64,000 nt of DNA from Rhodocollybia butyracea (GCA_015501585.1 JADNRY010000016.1:124001-188000); one strand, 5' to 3'; numbered from the stretch's first letter, positions 45,711 to 57,658 are shown. Program-made: numbers and translations. The notes: a model not told the origin generated them from the letters alone.

Positions 45711-48058
45711 ATGGCAGACATGGACGTCTTTGCGGCCATGGGCATATCTGGCTTTGGTAAACCCAACCAGAAAAAGAACCTTGACCCAGCAAGATTCGAC
45801 AAGAGCAAGCGGAGCGAGGTATAAATATTTCTTTGACATTTTCATTCAAATTCTGATAACGGTTACTCGTCAGGCTCCTGCATCACTCAAGACTGCTCCG
45901 GCTCCAGCTCCAGCTCCTGAAGCTTCAGGTCCTGCTGAAGAAAGTGAAGATGAAGAAGATGAGAATAACATTGGGCCGCCGCCACCACCGCCTCAGGCTT
46001 CTTCGAACAGCCAAGAAGAAGAACCAGAGTATGATCCAGCTGAAATGGGCGACGACGACGCAGATGATGAATTCCCAACCACACATGAACTTATTCTCAA
46101 AGATCACACCAAAGTTGTATCAGCCTTAGCATTGGACCCTTCAGGCGCCAGAATAGTATCTGGTTCCCATGATTACGACTGTAAGCTGTGGGATTTTGGT
46201 GGTATGGATATGAGGTGCAAACCGTTCAAGAGTTGGGAACCTTCAGGAAGTTATCATGTACGTTTCATTTGTGTGTAGCGAATCTGGCTCTGATCTTGTT
46301 CGGTTCAGATTCATGATATCAAGTACTCGAACGACGGCCAAAAGTTTTTGGTTATTTCTGGGACAAATCAGGCCAAGCTGTATGATAGAGATGGAGAAGA
46401 ACAGTATGTTGTGTTATACACTATCGAGAACTGGATAGCCTCACCTGACAATCAGAGCTACTTTCATAAAGGGCGACCCTTATATACGTGACATGAAGAA
46501 TACTGCGTACGCATTTTTGTGTCTTCGTATTCGCTAAAGCTCATTACTTTGTGCAGTGGACATGTAGGCGAATTATCTGCTTGCGCTTGGCATCCAAAGG
46601 ATCCTCAATTCTTTATAACTTCTTCTGCGGATTCTACTATTCGGTTAGGCTCCTTGTTCCGCTTTGTTGTCATGTCAACTCATCATTCATTCATTCCGGC
46701 AGAATATGGGATGTCGAGAATAAGCGCAAACAGAAAACCGTTATCGTAGTCAAGTCCAAGGAAAGAGGGGCCAGGACGAAGGTTCTGTCCTGTGCATACT
46801 CACCAGATGGTGGAATGATTGGTGGAGGCGAGTTCTTCTCATACATCCATAAAGCCCCTGGATTGACATTGCCTTAGTGTGTTTGGATGGAGCCCTGCAT
46901 ATGTGGAAAACAAGTTCCAATTTTGTAAGGCCAAACCTCAGTATCGAAGGTGCTCATATTAAGGGCACCGAAGCCGGGTCATTGGTATTTTCAGTCGACG
47001 GGAGAACTGTCCTGACTCGGGGAGGTGACGATACCGTGAAACGTCAGTCAGAATTTTCGGACATCTATCATTCGCTACTAACGATGAACCCCGATAGTAT
47101 GGGATCTTAGAGCATTCAAGAGACCTCTATGCACTCGTGAAAATTTACCGACACTCTATCCCAATACGAACGCCATATTTAGTCCGGACGACAAGTATGT
47201 TGTAACAGGAGCAGGGGCAGCTGTCAAGGGCGGTACTGGACGACTGCTGTTCTTGCGTAAAGAAACTTTGGAGGTCGAGAAGACGCTCGAGGTAGGCGCT
47301 ACGCCCGTGAAGGTGTTTTGGCATTCCAAGATCAATCAGGTAAAGAATTTGTTATACCTTTCGCTCCTCCATTCATGACCATTCACTCTAGATAGTGACA
47401 GGGCTATCAAATGGTCAAATATGTGTGCTGTATTCACCTCATACATCGTTGAATGGAGCGAAATTATTGTTGAACAAAGGTCCGCCCAGGAAAGTAACAA
47501 TTGAAGATATGTCGGATGCGCTAGCGGCTCCTGCGATCCTGACACCGCACGCTCTTCCGATGTTCCGAGATGGCGATGGGATTGTAGGGAACAAGAGGAA
47601 GAGGGAAAAAGACAGATTGGATCCAAGGAAGAGTCGAAGACCGGAATTGCCAGTTACAGGGCCAGGGAAAGGAGGACGAGTTGGAGCGAGTGCCACGCAA
47701 CATGTCGTTCAAAATTTGGTGCGGGACACGACCAGGGACGAAGATGTATGTAACTCCGGTCTTCTGTGTTCTGAACACCACTGACGTTGTTTTGCAGCCC
47801 CGAGAAGCGTTACTTCGGTATGCTCAAGTTGCGAACGAAGACCCTCAATGGACGGCAGGTAAGCATAATCTTCTTTCTTTCTCAACCTTGAAGGCACTTT
47901 TTTTCCTTCCGGGCGGTGCTGTCAAATCCACGTGTTTTTGATTGATGGATTACTGATGTGGCGGCTTTGACCAAATTTTTTTCACAGCCTGGAAAGAAAA
48001 CCAACCTCGCCCTGTTTTCGCAGATGTTCCAGAAGAAGAGGACGACGAAGAAAATTGA
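45711..48058 (+). CDS. WD40-repeat protein WDR70
   Basis: Eleven exons: 45711-45818, 45874-46257, 46309-46403, 46456-46506, 46557-46643, 46703-46827, 46878-47042, 47098-47339, 47392-47745, 47798-47858 and 47988-48058. The product is 580 aa. A short N-terminal motif (FAAMGISGFGK) and an acidic Pro-rich linker precede a seven-blade propeller. The first blades read TKVVSALALDPSGARIVSGSH, then DYDCKLWDFGG, and HVGELSACAWHPKDPQ; ARTKVLSCAYSPDGGMIGG follows. This matches WDR70/Gastrulation-defective, linked to the CRL4 ubiquitin ligase and H2B ubiquitination in DNA repair. The C-terminus is highly acidic (EEEDDEEN). Intron 46828-46877 needs the GC donor GAG|GCGAGT. Confidence 0.9.
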
Positions 48059-48255
48059 TAGCGAGGACCGAGAAATTGGAGCAGCAAAAGGATGGGACAA
48101 GGAGATAATGGAAAAAAGAAAGATAAAATTGGATGGTCCGTGCGCTTAGCTCGTGATCTCAGGTTCAAGTTTCATATATAAGGGAGTAAGCATATATTAA
48201 ACCCCCAAATCCGTTTCCCCTAATTTTTCCTGCAAAACTTTTTCACACGGTCTTT

Positions 48256-50899
48256 ATGAACGACGCGCCTGAAATTGCCGACGTTGAGCTCAACGGCGTC
48301 AACACCCCGCTTATTACGGTCAACGGCGACCTTAAGCATATGACCAACGACGCTATCGGTTCCCCGGTTTCGCCCGCAACACCAGTTTCCAATGAAGTGG
48401 CTGTCGACGTGAAGATTGACGTTGAGGAGCAGGAAAGCGACGCGCGCAATGAGCTTTTGCCTGTCGAAAATATCGAGCCTGATGAAGAAGAAGGGTTAAA
48501 AAACGTGTCGAGTGTTGAAAATGTTGCAATAGAAGCTGACACCAGTATGTCGTTGTCTTTGTTCAATGTTAAACTGTGAACTTATGGAGTGGTTCAGTAC
48601 CGCCAGAGACGCCTATGGACATGGATGATACTGCATCAACGCCTACCAATGGTATAAACGGTGTTAATGGCGTTCATATCGAAGCTGACGTCACCATGGA
48701 AGAACATACACCGGTCACAACGCCCGACGTCTTCAGTGGCACCAATGACTCTATTGGTAACCCATCTACAGCGCATACAACACCTAACGATGCTCCTGAT
48801 GATGATGATGACAAGCCCCCTCCAGCAAAGAGGCCTCGGGTACACTCCGATGCCGACCAAGCGTCGTTTGCCCATGTAAGCCTTTTATATTCTTCTGTGC
48901 GCCATTTATGGGCGTGCTGATCTTGCTTTCATTGAAAGTCTGCAACTCCTCCACCTCCTTCTGCTACTATTTCCAACATGGCAACTCCTGTGCCGCCCCC
49001 ACCTCCATCCGCAACCTCGCCTGCACCAGCACCAGTTGGCCCTTCTACCCTTACTGTTTCCCAGTATAGATTCTGTCAGTCAACTGTTCGATCCTTGAAA
49101 AAGTTGAAGGACGCAGCACCGTTTCTTCGCCCAGTCGATCCTGTGGCTCTAAAGATCCCTCATTACCCTTCCATCATCAAGAATCCCATGGATTTCTCTA
49201 CCATCGAACGAAAACTCACGGCCTCGAATCCTGTTAAACCCGACCCTAATCCCCATAATCCTCGGTATCACAGCGCTGATGCATTCGTGGCTGATGTCCG
49301 GCTCATCATCTCCAATTGTGTAACGTTCAATGGACCAGATCATATTATAACGGCGATGGTAAAACGAGTGGAAGAGGTGTTTGACAAGCAGGTTAAGAAT
49401 ATGCCACCGACCGAGGTTAGTTGAAGCTTTTATACATATTAAGATCTTCGCTCATTTCATGCAAGGCGGCTCCCATTATCAAGAAACAGCAGACGCCTCC
49501 TCCACCGCGCGCTGTTGCACCTCCGCCTGCTGTTGTATCCGCTCCTTTAAAGAAGGCGCCTCCCGTGCGCCGACCGTCAACATCTACCCCTGCCATACGA
49601 CGAACTGAAATGGCTGAGGCTGCTGGTCGTCCAAAGAGAGAAATTCATCCCCCTGCTCCCAAAGATCTCCCATACGCCGATGTTCCGAAAAAACCTCGCA
49701 AGGCCAAGCAAAAACAGAATCGGGGATCAGTTGAACAACTGAAATACTGCTCAAAAATTCTCGCCGATTTGCACAAAAAGCAGTATTTTTCGATTGCGAA
49801 CCCGTTCTATGAGCCAGTCGGTAAGTTTATTTACGCGTAGCTTATCTATTTTTGCTGATTAAACGTGATTATTAGATTGGGTAAAGCTCGAAATTCCATC
49901 GTATCCGAAGATTGTCAAACGGCCCATGGATATGTCGACGATGAAGAGAAAAATGGATTCTCATGAATATCCAACTGCCATCAGCTTTTACGACGATTTC
50001 AAGCTGATGATCCGGAACTGTTTTACCTTCAACCCTGCTGGGACACCTGTAAACCAAGCAGGCCAAGAACTTCAGCGCGTCTTCGATGAAAAGTGGAAGG
50101 GCCTTCCTACTGAGCCCGTAAGCGAGGATGATGATGACGATGATGAGGAAGACAGCGAGGACGAACGTGCCCGTAAGGCCATGGTGACCAGTTCAGTCGA
50201 CTCATCTGACGTTATCTCAGGTACTATCGCTATGATGGAGAGCCAAATCGAGACAATGCGTGCCAACATTTCTCAACTAAAGAGTAAGCCCAAGGAAAAG
50301 AAGAAGAAGGTGAAGCACGAGAAGGTTCCAGTTGCATCGTCTTCGAAAACTTCCTCTAAACCCCCGAAACAATCTGTGAAGAAGAAGGGCAAGAAGGCCA
50401 TCTCGGATGATGATGTCCTTTCCTTTGAGCAGAAGAAAGAGCTAAGCGAGGCGATTGGGAAACTCGAGGGACAAAAGTTGGAAAAGGTTATTTCCATTAT
50501 TCATGAGGGTGTACCTGAGATCCGAGACGTGAGTTTTCTAATATTTATCTCGTATCGAACTTACATTTACCTATTCTACAGAGTACCGAAGAAATTGAGC
50601 TCGAGATCGATCTACTACCTGCCACAGTCCTAACCAAGCTCTACAATGTCGTCATCCGTCCTATGAAAGCAGCGCCGCCAAAAAGAAATCGTCCTGGGAA
50701 GGGCACGGGCACTGGTGGCCTGAAGCGGAAGAGCATGGATGAAGATGTAGAGGCAGAAAAGATTCGACAGCTTGAGCAGCGCATGGCGCTGTTTGAGCAG
50801 GGTACGAATGGTGCTGGTGCCGCTGCAGCACGTGCGCATGACAGCGATCGTTCGTCGGACTCTAGCTCAGATGATAGCTCTGGCAGTGACTCAGAATGA
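48256..50899 (+). CDS. BDF1: BET-family double bromodomain protein Bdf1
   Basis: Six exons (48256-48544, 48598-48875, 48939-49415, 49466-49820, 49876-50528, 50582-50899) give 789 aa. Two bromodomains are clear: BD1 (FLRPVDPVALKIPHYPSII, NPMDFSTIERKL, ISNCVTFNGPDH) and BD2 (YPKIVKRPMDMSTMKRKM, IRNCFTFNPAGTPV). Both keep the acetyl-lysine-binding Asn, with Phe rather than Tyr before it. The NET domain follows (KKELSEAIGKLEGQ, EIELEIDLLPATVLTKLYNVV) and the end is a Ser/Asp-rich SEED-like tail. BET proteins read acetylated H4 and recruit TFIID; TAF12 lies nearby. All joins are regular GT-AG. Confidence 0.95.
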
Positions 50900-51241
50900 T
50901 TCCAACAATAGCGTTTTTGGCTCTTTTCTTATTTTTCGCCTCGCGTTACCCTACCTCTTCAGCTTTGTTTTTGACCTACCTTATATGGACCGCTCTCGCA
51001 GCGGCCATTTCTTTCCTACTTTTCTTCCGGCATTCTGCCGTCTTGACTAGACAGATTTGAAACTGCATTCAGGTCTGCTCCAGTTGTACCGTCGTTTCTG
51101 GTTCCTTTTTTCTTGCGTATAATGGTAAAATTACACTCAAAGTACTCTATTCTCATTGCTTATAAAATGCTGAACTGAGGGTAAATAAACTTGTATTACA
51201 ACAGATTTCTCTTGACAATGGCAATGAAAAGAAAGGACACG
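50900..51241. other. Convergent 3' intergenic region
   Basis: 342 bp between the BDF1 stop and the stop of the G-patch gene. Pyrimidine-rich near BDF1; no supported feature. Confidence 0.5.
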
Positions 51242-52682
51242 TCACCGCTTCGAGTTCTTCTTTTGGAACTGTTGCCAACCTACACGTGAAATGTGCGATT
51301 TCGATGGCTGCGGAGGTGGCTGGTGGATGGTATCCATCGTAGTCGATGCGGGAGCGCTAGGGGGTGGTGGGGGTGGCACATCATGTTCGGTTGGACTAGT
51401 ATCCGTACGTGGCAGTGGTGGTGACAACACAGGCAAAGATGTGTCTAGTAAAGACCAGCCACCTGTCCGAAATGAGGAAGGAGCATTTACATTACCAGAC
51501 GAGCCCGTTGCCTTCCAACCACTGGATGGCGTTGAGTCCGCCTGATCGTCAGGAGCTGGAAGCGGTGCAGCTACGGAAGCCCAGCCTGCTTTTTTAAAAC
51601 CATCGCTCGAAGGTAAAACACCAACTGATGTACTAACAGGCGCCCAGCCTGATGGTTTGGATCCAGAAGGTGCTTCGGGAACCACAGGAGCAAGAACACT
51701 AGTCGGCAAAGTCGACTTGGCCATCTTTATTCCACTCGCCGCCGCAATTTTTCTTAACTCCTTCTCTTCTCGCTTCCTCTCTTTTTCCTTTCGTTTGTCG
51801 ATTTCTTCCTGAGGCTTGATCCGAGCATTCGCTTGCATGTCTCTGAACCGAGCTTTGTGGTGATGGGCATATGAATTGGTATGCTCATCGTATTGGGCGA
51901 CATTCTTGAATTGTTTGTCACACAGTGTACAGTAAAATGCTTTGAGAGTGTCGGAAATTTCTTCTGTATGCAAAGTTTGTATTGGTATCTGAAACTGAAC
52001 GAAAAAGAAAAATACTTGCCAGCGATGGTGGTTTTGCGTGCGACAGCGTCCTGGGTACATGTTGATATTTATTTTGAGAGAATGAATACGAGTTTACCTC
52101 TCGAGCCCGACGCTGTTCTTCAGTTTCCTTCACTTGTCGCTCAGAATCTAGTTCTCGACGCTGAGAAACTGTGGTCTCAATCATCTCGACGTCCTGTCTG
52201 ACTTTACCGAGGCCTGTAGAGTCTGCCTTCATTTGAAAAGGGATGGGGTCCACACGGCCTATTTGTGTTTAATGTCTAACTGGTACGACGAGAGAGGACG
52301 ACTACCTTGACCAGAAAGACCCAAAGGCTGGCCTTCGACCCATCCAAGCTTTGCGAGCATAGCAAAGCCCTTGTTGGTTGACTTTATACGAGTGTCTACA
52401 GTGATAACTTCTGGAGCAGCTGGTTTACGAATATACTCGTCGAACTTGTGTATACTTTCCCCATCGACATCCATGGCTTCAGGAGCAGGAGACGGCGAAC
52501 GAGAAACAATTGAAATGTCGTCGTCGTCATCATCATCATGCTTGCGCTAAGGAAGTGAAGAGAAGAAGGACAGGGAAGTACACAGCGCTAACCCAACAGA
52601 TTTATTTGAGTACCTTTAGCGAGCTGGGACTTTCCGAATTTTCTGAAATAGCATTCCAGCGAGCGATAGTGATAGCCGACAT
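51242..52682 (-). CDS. G-patch and C2H2 zinc-finger protein (GPATCH8-like)
   Basis: Five exons (52614-52682, 52306-52546, 52098-52258, 52020-52050, 51242-51963) give 407 aa. A run of Asp at the end of the first domain is followed by a G-patch: GFAMLAKLGWVEGQPLG, SGQGRVDPIP, DSTGLGKVRQD. A coiled stretch rich in Arg/Glu follows. The U1-type C2H2 finger is FYCTLCDKQFKNVAQYDEH, with the second His in the following NSYAHHHK. A basic KRKEKERKREEKEL helix and a Pro/Ser-rich tail end the protein. G-patch proteins usually activate DEAH RNA helicases in splicing. Intron 51964-52019 needs the GC donor GCTG|GCAAGT. The start is 95 bp from PUP3. Confidence 0.88.
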
Positions 52683-52777
52683 TTGAGGACAAGTGTGACG
52701 CCGTGACTTTATCACGTTTCGGAAAACTGGACGACGCGCGTCTCCTTGAATCTTTGACGCGTAACTTTCATCTCCCA

Positions 52778-53613
52778 GCATGGTCTGTACCACAGTTTCT
52801 CCCGAAATGCTTAGTTTACTTACTCTATATTCTAGTCGATAATGGAATACAACGGTGGCTCCGTCATAGCCATGGTGGGCAAGGATTGTGTTGCCATTGC
52901 CTCTGATTTACGACTCGGAAATCAAGCTCTCGGAATTTCGTCCAACTTTCAAAAGGTGTGTATTGTCTCCTCTTCCACTTCTTGGTATTAAATTATTCTA
53001 GATTTTCCCAGTGACAGACCGAATCTACCTGGGATTACCAGGACTCGCTACGGATGTTACAACATTGTGAGTGCAAATTCCTCTCAGTGTAAGCCAGTGA
53101 TCGTTCATCTTCATACAGACGCGAGGTCTTCCGATTCCGTGTCAACATGTATACAATCAAGGAAGAACGAGAAATTGAACCAGAAACTTTTGCACATCTG
53201 GTTTCATCGACCCTCTACGAGCGCCGTTTCGGTCCATACTTCATCGAACCCGTCATGGCCGGCCTGTCCAAAGTTGCAACAGGAGGTTTTAAACCTTTCA
53301 TCGCCGCAACAGACCTCATCGGCTGCCTGAACTTTGCCAAAGATTTTGTCGTAGCAGGCACCGCGAGCTCAAAGCTGTATGGTGCGGCTGAGGGTTTATG
53401 GGAGCCAGATCTGGAGCCGGAACAATTGTTTGAGACTATATCGCAGACGATGCTGAACGCTGTTGACCGTGATGCGTATTCAGGTTGGGGTGTTGTGGTG
53501 CATGTGATGTAAGTGCTTTTCATTCTGCCAGTACATCCTTGATTAATCGTACAACAATCTACAGCGAGAAAGACAAGATTACCACTCGTACGCTGAAAGG
53601 AAGAATGGATTAG
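52778..53613 (+). CDS. PUP3: 20S proteasome subunit beta-3
   Basis: Five coding exons: 52778-52780, 52836-52955, 53002-53066, 53119-53508 and 53565-53613, giving 208 aa. The first coding exon is just the ATG. Splicing it to 52836 gives [17 protein letters not shown], and MSIM is also the start of animal beta-3. An internal start at 52842 (MEYNGG) is possible if that exon is not used. Typical beta-3 segments are [26 protein letters not shown] and [13 protein letters not shown]. The subunit has no catalytic N-terminal Thr, as expected for beta-3. The gene is divergent from the G-patch gene. Confidence 0.93.
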
Positions 53614-54472
53614 ACGTTCGTTGTATGTACATTAATGACACTTTTTTCTTCGGCCTTGGTATGATCAAGATGGTATCATGAACATGGTCTATGACGGACT
53701 GTGTGTGCTAAAATGATTGTAGATAGCGCATGGCTATCGCGAGTCGTCTCCATGTTATTTCGCGTTCCAACGACGCGTAAGTTATTAGCTCTTGCTCGCT
53801 GTTTACAATGTTACCTTGGGAAAAAATCATTGACCTTCTCAGTACTTCTGGTTCGGATAAGAGGTTGACGTTGTCAGTTACGCGCCACCAAACAACCCTT
53901 GCCCGAATGTCCAGAAGCTGGATTTATCACTACAGTAAGCTCCCTCTGCGCACCCACGAAATTGATTGTCCTGCATAGACGTTGGTCCAAATCTCTACCC
54001 AGGTCACAGACATCAATACGCCGGAGGCAGGTATCCCTCTCGATGCTAACTGAAGCCAGGTTGGGGTCAAAGTTGGCCGTCAGTGTTGAATTCTTAATTA
54101 CGGAGAACATGGACTGCCATGCACGGATTCATCAAGGACCAGTACATAAGCATCGCAGGGTACAGCTTGCACTCGCTCGGAGCGGGAAACTGAAGAAGCA
54201 ACAAGATACATTGCGCGACGAGGTTATGAGCCGCATCACACCCGTCTCTGGTATGGACATGGAATCCGGATCGACATTTGAGAACTCTTGAAAATCACTG
54301 CCCTTGTCGATGACATTTTAGGACACTTTGGACCCATTAATCCTGGCAATGACCAAGAGTGATTCTCAATTCTGGACTGCGGCTGAGGAGGTGTCTTCGG
54401 TCGAGATTCTGTTCTAGATGTTTGACTGGAGTGAAATACGTCTGTGATAGGATGACTGAGGTTGATGGTTGA
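53614..54472. other. Gene-poor region
   Basis: About 860 bp downstream of PUP3. A plus-strand frame at 53899-54291 (130 codons) has no recognisable content. The right end leads into a copia relic, so this may be old transposon DNA. Nothing else is supported. Confidence 0.4.
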
Positions 54473-54526
54473 AAGGCATACAAGGCTCAACTCTATGCCC
54501 AAGGTTTTACCCAGCGCCTGGGTGAC
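54473..54526 (+). mobile_element. Ty1/copia reverse-transcriptase relic
   Basis: An 18-codon stretch reads KAYKAQLYAQGFTQRLGD, which matches the conserved start of copia-type reverse transcriptase (consensus K-x-K-A-R-L-V-A-Q-G-F-x-Q). A stop codon precedes and follows it. No integrase, protease or LTR is visible nearby. It is a short, dead fragment. Confidence 0.6.
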
Positions 54527-55019
54527 TAGCTATAGGGAAAGATAGGGAGCGCATATAGTATTGTCGTTGCCTGGTCACCCCATAGAGACTAGGAACTTTA
54601 TACGTTTGACGTCAGCCAAACAAGCATTCCCCAAATTCCTTAACACTGAAATTTGTGGGTCTGTTCTTGAAGCGTCAAAGCATGAAGGAGACAGGGTTGG
54701 CTCATTGAAAATTGGGAAGGAAAAGGCAGACAACAGACAAAACATACATAGCGACAGTGGAGCGCGTTTCTCTTTCAATCGACGAAAGAATATTTGACTA
54801 ATTGAAAGAATAAAGAGAAACTACTGTTCATTCAATAAAAATACCCCAGGTTAACCTAAGCTTGGAGCAACGGACCAGAATTTTACGACCGAGAAGGATG
54901 AAATAAATGGTTGTACTCTCAAAAGCGAGTATGGACCGTGAGTATGAAAGCTTCGCGTTGTAGATTCAAAGCGGATGTAAGAGACAATGGTTTATGTAGA
55001 CAAGAAAACTGCACAACCT
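54527..55019. other. Gene-poor region
   Basis: About 490 bp with short frames on both strands (for instance 54561-54797) and no recognisable content. It is the 3' flank of the small unknown gene on the minus strand. Confidence 0.4.
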
Positions 55020-55437
55020 CTAGTCTTCTTCCGACACGACGATCCAGATCTTTCCAGTTTTATGGTAACGTGCATCGGAAGATCGAAATTGCTTTGCCGT
55101 GATTCGGGCTGTAAAATTAGAGAGAAAAAATTGAAAATTTCATACTTTTCCAGAGATTGTCCAGGATTGTCTCCATAAGCAAGCGTAACCACCGCGATAA
55201 GCGTGCGAGAGTTCCCGAGCAGTTCCCGAGTAGATGGTGACGTGTGAATATCATGGCGAGATCCTAGAGACGGGGAAGACGAACAAGACGACAGCGAAAC
55301 GAAACTCCATTCGTTGGACCTACACAGGTCTGGTGACCAGGGGCAGCTGACATGGAACATGTGGAGGTGGAGTTGCGGGTAACAACAGCGTCAAGAAGAT
55401 TCAGGACCGAAGGAGGAAGAATAGCGGTGATAGACAT
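55020..55437 (-). CDS. Small protein of unknown function, 106 aa
   Basis: Three exons (55324-55437, 55146-55263, 55020-55108) join in phase. The protein starts MSITAILPPSVLNLLDAVV, has a helical middle (LARLSRWLRLLMETILDNLW) and ends GKIWIVVSEED. I recognise no family. Support comes from consistent phases, a TATA box at 55778-55785 and a long pyrimidine tract on the coding strand at about 55688-55749, a common fungal promoter layout. A 5' UTR intron with its acceptor near 55515 would bridge the distance. A short upstream frame would be removed by it. Confidence 0.45.
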
Positions 55438-55687
55438 TGAGCAATAAGGGTCACGAGAAATGTGGATGAGTTATAGAGAATCCGATGGTTTGAAGTGGCT
55501 GCCGATTGGCGCTAACCTATAGAAGAGAACAGGGTTTGGTATGTTAGCTATCATACTAGTGTCAGTGAGATTCATCACCACGCACCAGAAGAAAAGTCGT
55601 CTTCAACTAAATAATATTGTCACCTTTGAATCTTGAAAGCCTTTTGCATAGGCGGTAGAAATAAGAAACCTTGAAAAAACAGAGGCT

Positions 55688-55749
55688 GGAAGGAGGAGGA
55701 GAAAAGAGTGAGGAGAGAGAAGAGAGAAAGGAGGGAGGAAAGAAAGATC
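55688..55749 (-). promoter_or_regulatory. Pyrimidine-rich promoter tract
   Basis: On the minus strand this stretch is almost pure C and T (TTTCTTTCCTCCCTCC and similar). It lies between the TATA box at 55778-55785 and the small gene, the usual place for fungal CT tracts near transcription starts. Confidence 0.4.
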
Positions 55750-55777
55750 GGCGGTTGCACTTTTACAACCAGTGCCT

Positions 55778-55785
55778 TTTATAAG
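55778..55785 (-). promoter_or_regulatory. TATA box
   Basis: The minus strand reads TATAAAAG, upstream of a CT-rich tract. It would drive transcription toward the small gene ending at 55020. Confidence 0.5.
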
Positions 55786-56831
55786 CGTGACATAACCATT
55801 TAGTGAACCAACAAGAGCAAATTGTGCGGTTGCGCACAATTGCGATTGGCTGGCGCAATCTGCTCGCCGAAATGCCGATCTATCATCTCGCCCATTTACT
55901 GAAAAGTAACTGTCATTTCGGTTACGATACTAGGTGGTCCAGACAGAGTTCTCCTCGTCGTTCAGGTTGTGATTTCGGAGTAAGCCAAAATCGCTGAATC
56001 ATTGTCTTCAGATGGCATGGAAAAAATCTGACTATCTAAACGGACCTCACGAACGTAGGTCGCTTTCGATAATTCACCCCCTTTTTTCCAGCTATTTCTT
56101 ATTCTCTCTAGCTTTACACCATTGCACTCGTACTTCTTGACGATGAAAAGACCTGTCTAGGTGCTGTAAACTCCAAAGACGATGGTAACTCATGGGTCTT
56201 GAAGTATTACAGATTTACACTTCCAGCGGATATATGCTTATTGTACGCAGCTTAAGTCGAAAAATGCTGTAGTTGAAATCGTGATAAAGCCTTGGTCGAA
56301 GACGTACTCTTGATGACCACGGACACGAAATATTCAACAGATTCCTTTTCACTTGCTAACACTGCAGAAAATAGCGCGACCCCTGCAAAACTGACACTCT
56401 ACTCAAAGCCACTGCAGGAGTCTCTATTGTTAGCCTGCCCGTTCCAGAGGCTAGTGTGTGTTTCTCCCCTCATTTCAGTCACTTGTCCGTCATTGAAATA
56501 AACACTTACTGGATTTGGTTTAGTCCACGAGTCATGCGAGCGGCCTCTGCGGCCATCCACTCTTCCAGTCGAGGTATTCCAGGAAGTATGGAGTGCCGAA
56601 AACAACTTCTTTGGTCTTTTCTTTCGACTACAAACGCAGTGCACTTGGGAACGGAATCGAGATACGAGTCACGTCATGGTCTCTGGCTAGATATGGCAGG
56701 ATATGGCCCCGATCAAGCATAATCAGTGCCACCAAATTTGGTCCCTAATCTTAAAATTAGATGCATAAACTACCATAAAGGTTTCTGACACTAGATCTGG
56801 TTATCTCCCGTCTCTGACCTCGACTTTCACT

Positions 56832-57452
56832 ATGGACATGGATATGGACTCTAGCACGAACATGACCATGATGATGAAGGCTTACCTTCATTTCACCCCA
56901 GGCGACGCTCTTCTATTCCAAAGCTGGGCCCCTAGCTCTTCTGGTGCCATCGCTGGCGCATGTATTGGCCTTGTATTTGTGGCCCTTTTTGAGCGCTGGC
57001 TATTCGCAACTCGTGCTGGATTGGAGTCTTACTGGCGTCACAAGTAACTATGATATGTTCTTGTTAGCCTCACGCTTTCGGTTGACGCTATCCGTAGGGC
57101 TCTTGCCTTGACTTCACACAAGGCTTCACATCCCGACGAAGCAGAAAAGTGTTGCGACGATGACGTAGGCAGTGTTGCACCTATATCGTCTCAAGGACTT
57201 GCGAAACGCACTGTTCCCCCGTTCATCGCTGCACACGATGTCCCTCGAGGAATGATACATGCCGTGCAGGCACTCCTGGGATATATTCTCATGCTGGCTA
57301 TCATGTGAGAGTTATCCGTCACACTACTCTCTGTTATTCTCATCCCTGTTTCCAGGACGTTCCAAGCGGCATATATTATATCCATCATTTTGGGCTTGGG
57401 AATCGGGGAGGTCCTGTTTGGAAGGATGAATACTCGTAGTGTGTTGCACTAA
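56832..57452 (+). CDS. CTR1: CTR-type high-affinity copper transporter
   Basis: Three exons (56832-57043, 57098-57304, 57356-57452) give 171 aa. The N-terminus is Met-rich (MDMDMDSSTNMTMMMK), which collects Cu(I). Membrane helix 1 is AIAGACIGLVFVALF, helix 2 GYILMLAIMTFQAAY with the M-x3-M selectivity motif, and helix 3 ISIILGLGIGEVLFG with the G-x3-G packing motif. A cytosolic loop has a CC pair (EKCCDDD). Ctr proteins form trimers that import Cu(I) at the plasma membrane. The second intron splits the M-x3-M motif. The gene is followed 273 bp downstream by a BIM1-like copper protein in the same orientation. A perfect palindrome ACCAAATTTGGT lies about 90 bp upstream of the start. Confidence 0.93.
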
Positions 57453-57658
57453 GAGATCTTTATCGCCTGTGGTGAACCCTGCAGAAAAGCAATGTACTTA
57501 TTCAGTTACTATCCTGACGAATCAGAACTTATGAGCACAAAATATCGATGCCTTTTTGATTTCCTGTTGACTGTGATCTCGATTTCCAATTTTTACCCAA
57601 GCGCCCAGCCAAGGATAAATTTTTTTTTCTAGTCCGGAAAAGGGAAGTGAGCTTCTCA

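Larger units (their letters stand above)
55438..56831. other. Promoter region and unresolved coding-like block
   Basis: The left half is upstream sequence of the small gene, with its pyrimidine tract and TATA box. From about 56105 to 56720 both strands carry protein-like segments that I cannot assemble: on plus, KTCLGAVNSKDDGNSWVLKY and ENNFFGLFFRLQTQ; on minus, LEEWMAAEAARMTRGLNQI with a perfect GTAAGT donor at about 56511. At most one strand can be real. Confidence 0.3.

Noticed and set aside
53899..54291. 130-codon plus-strand frame
   Set aside because: No recognisable motif, no consistent neighbours or promoter, and next to a dead retrotransposon piece.
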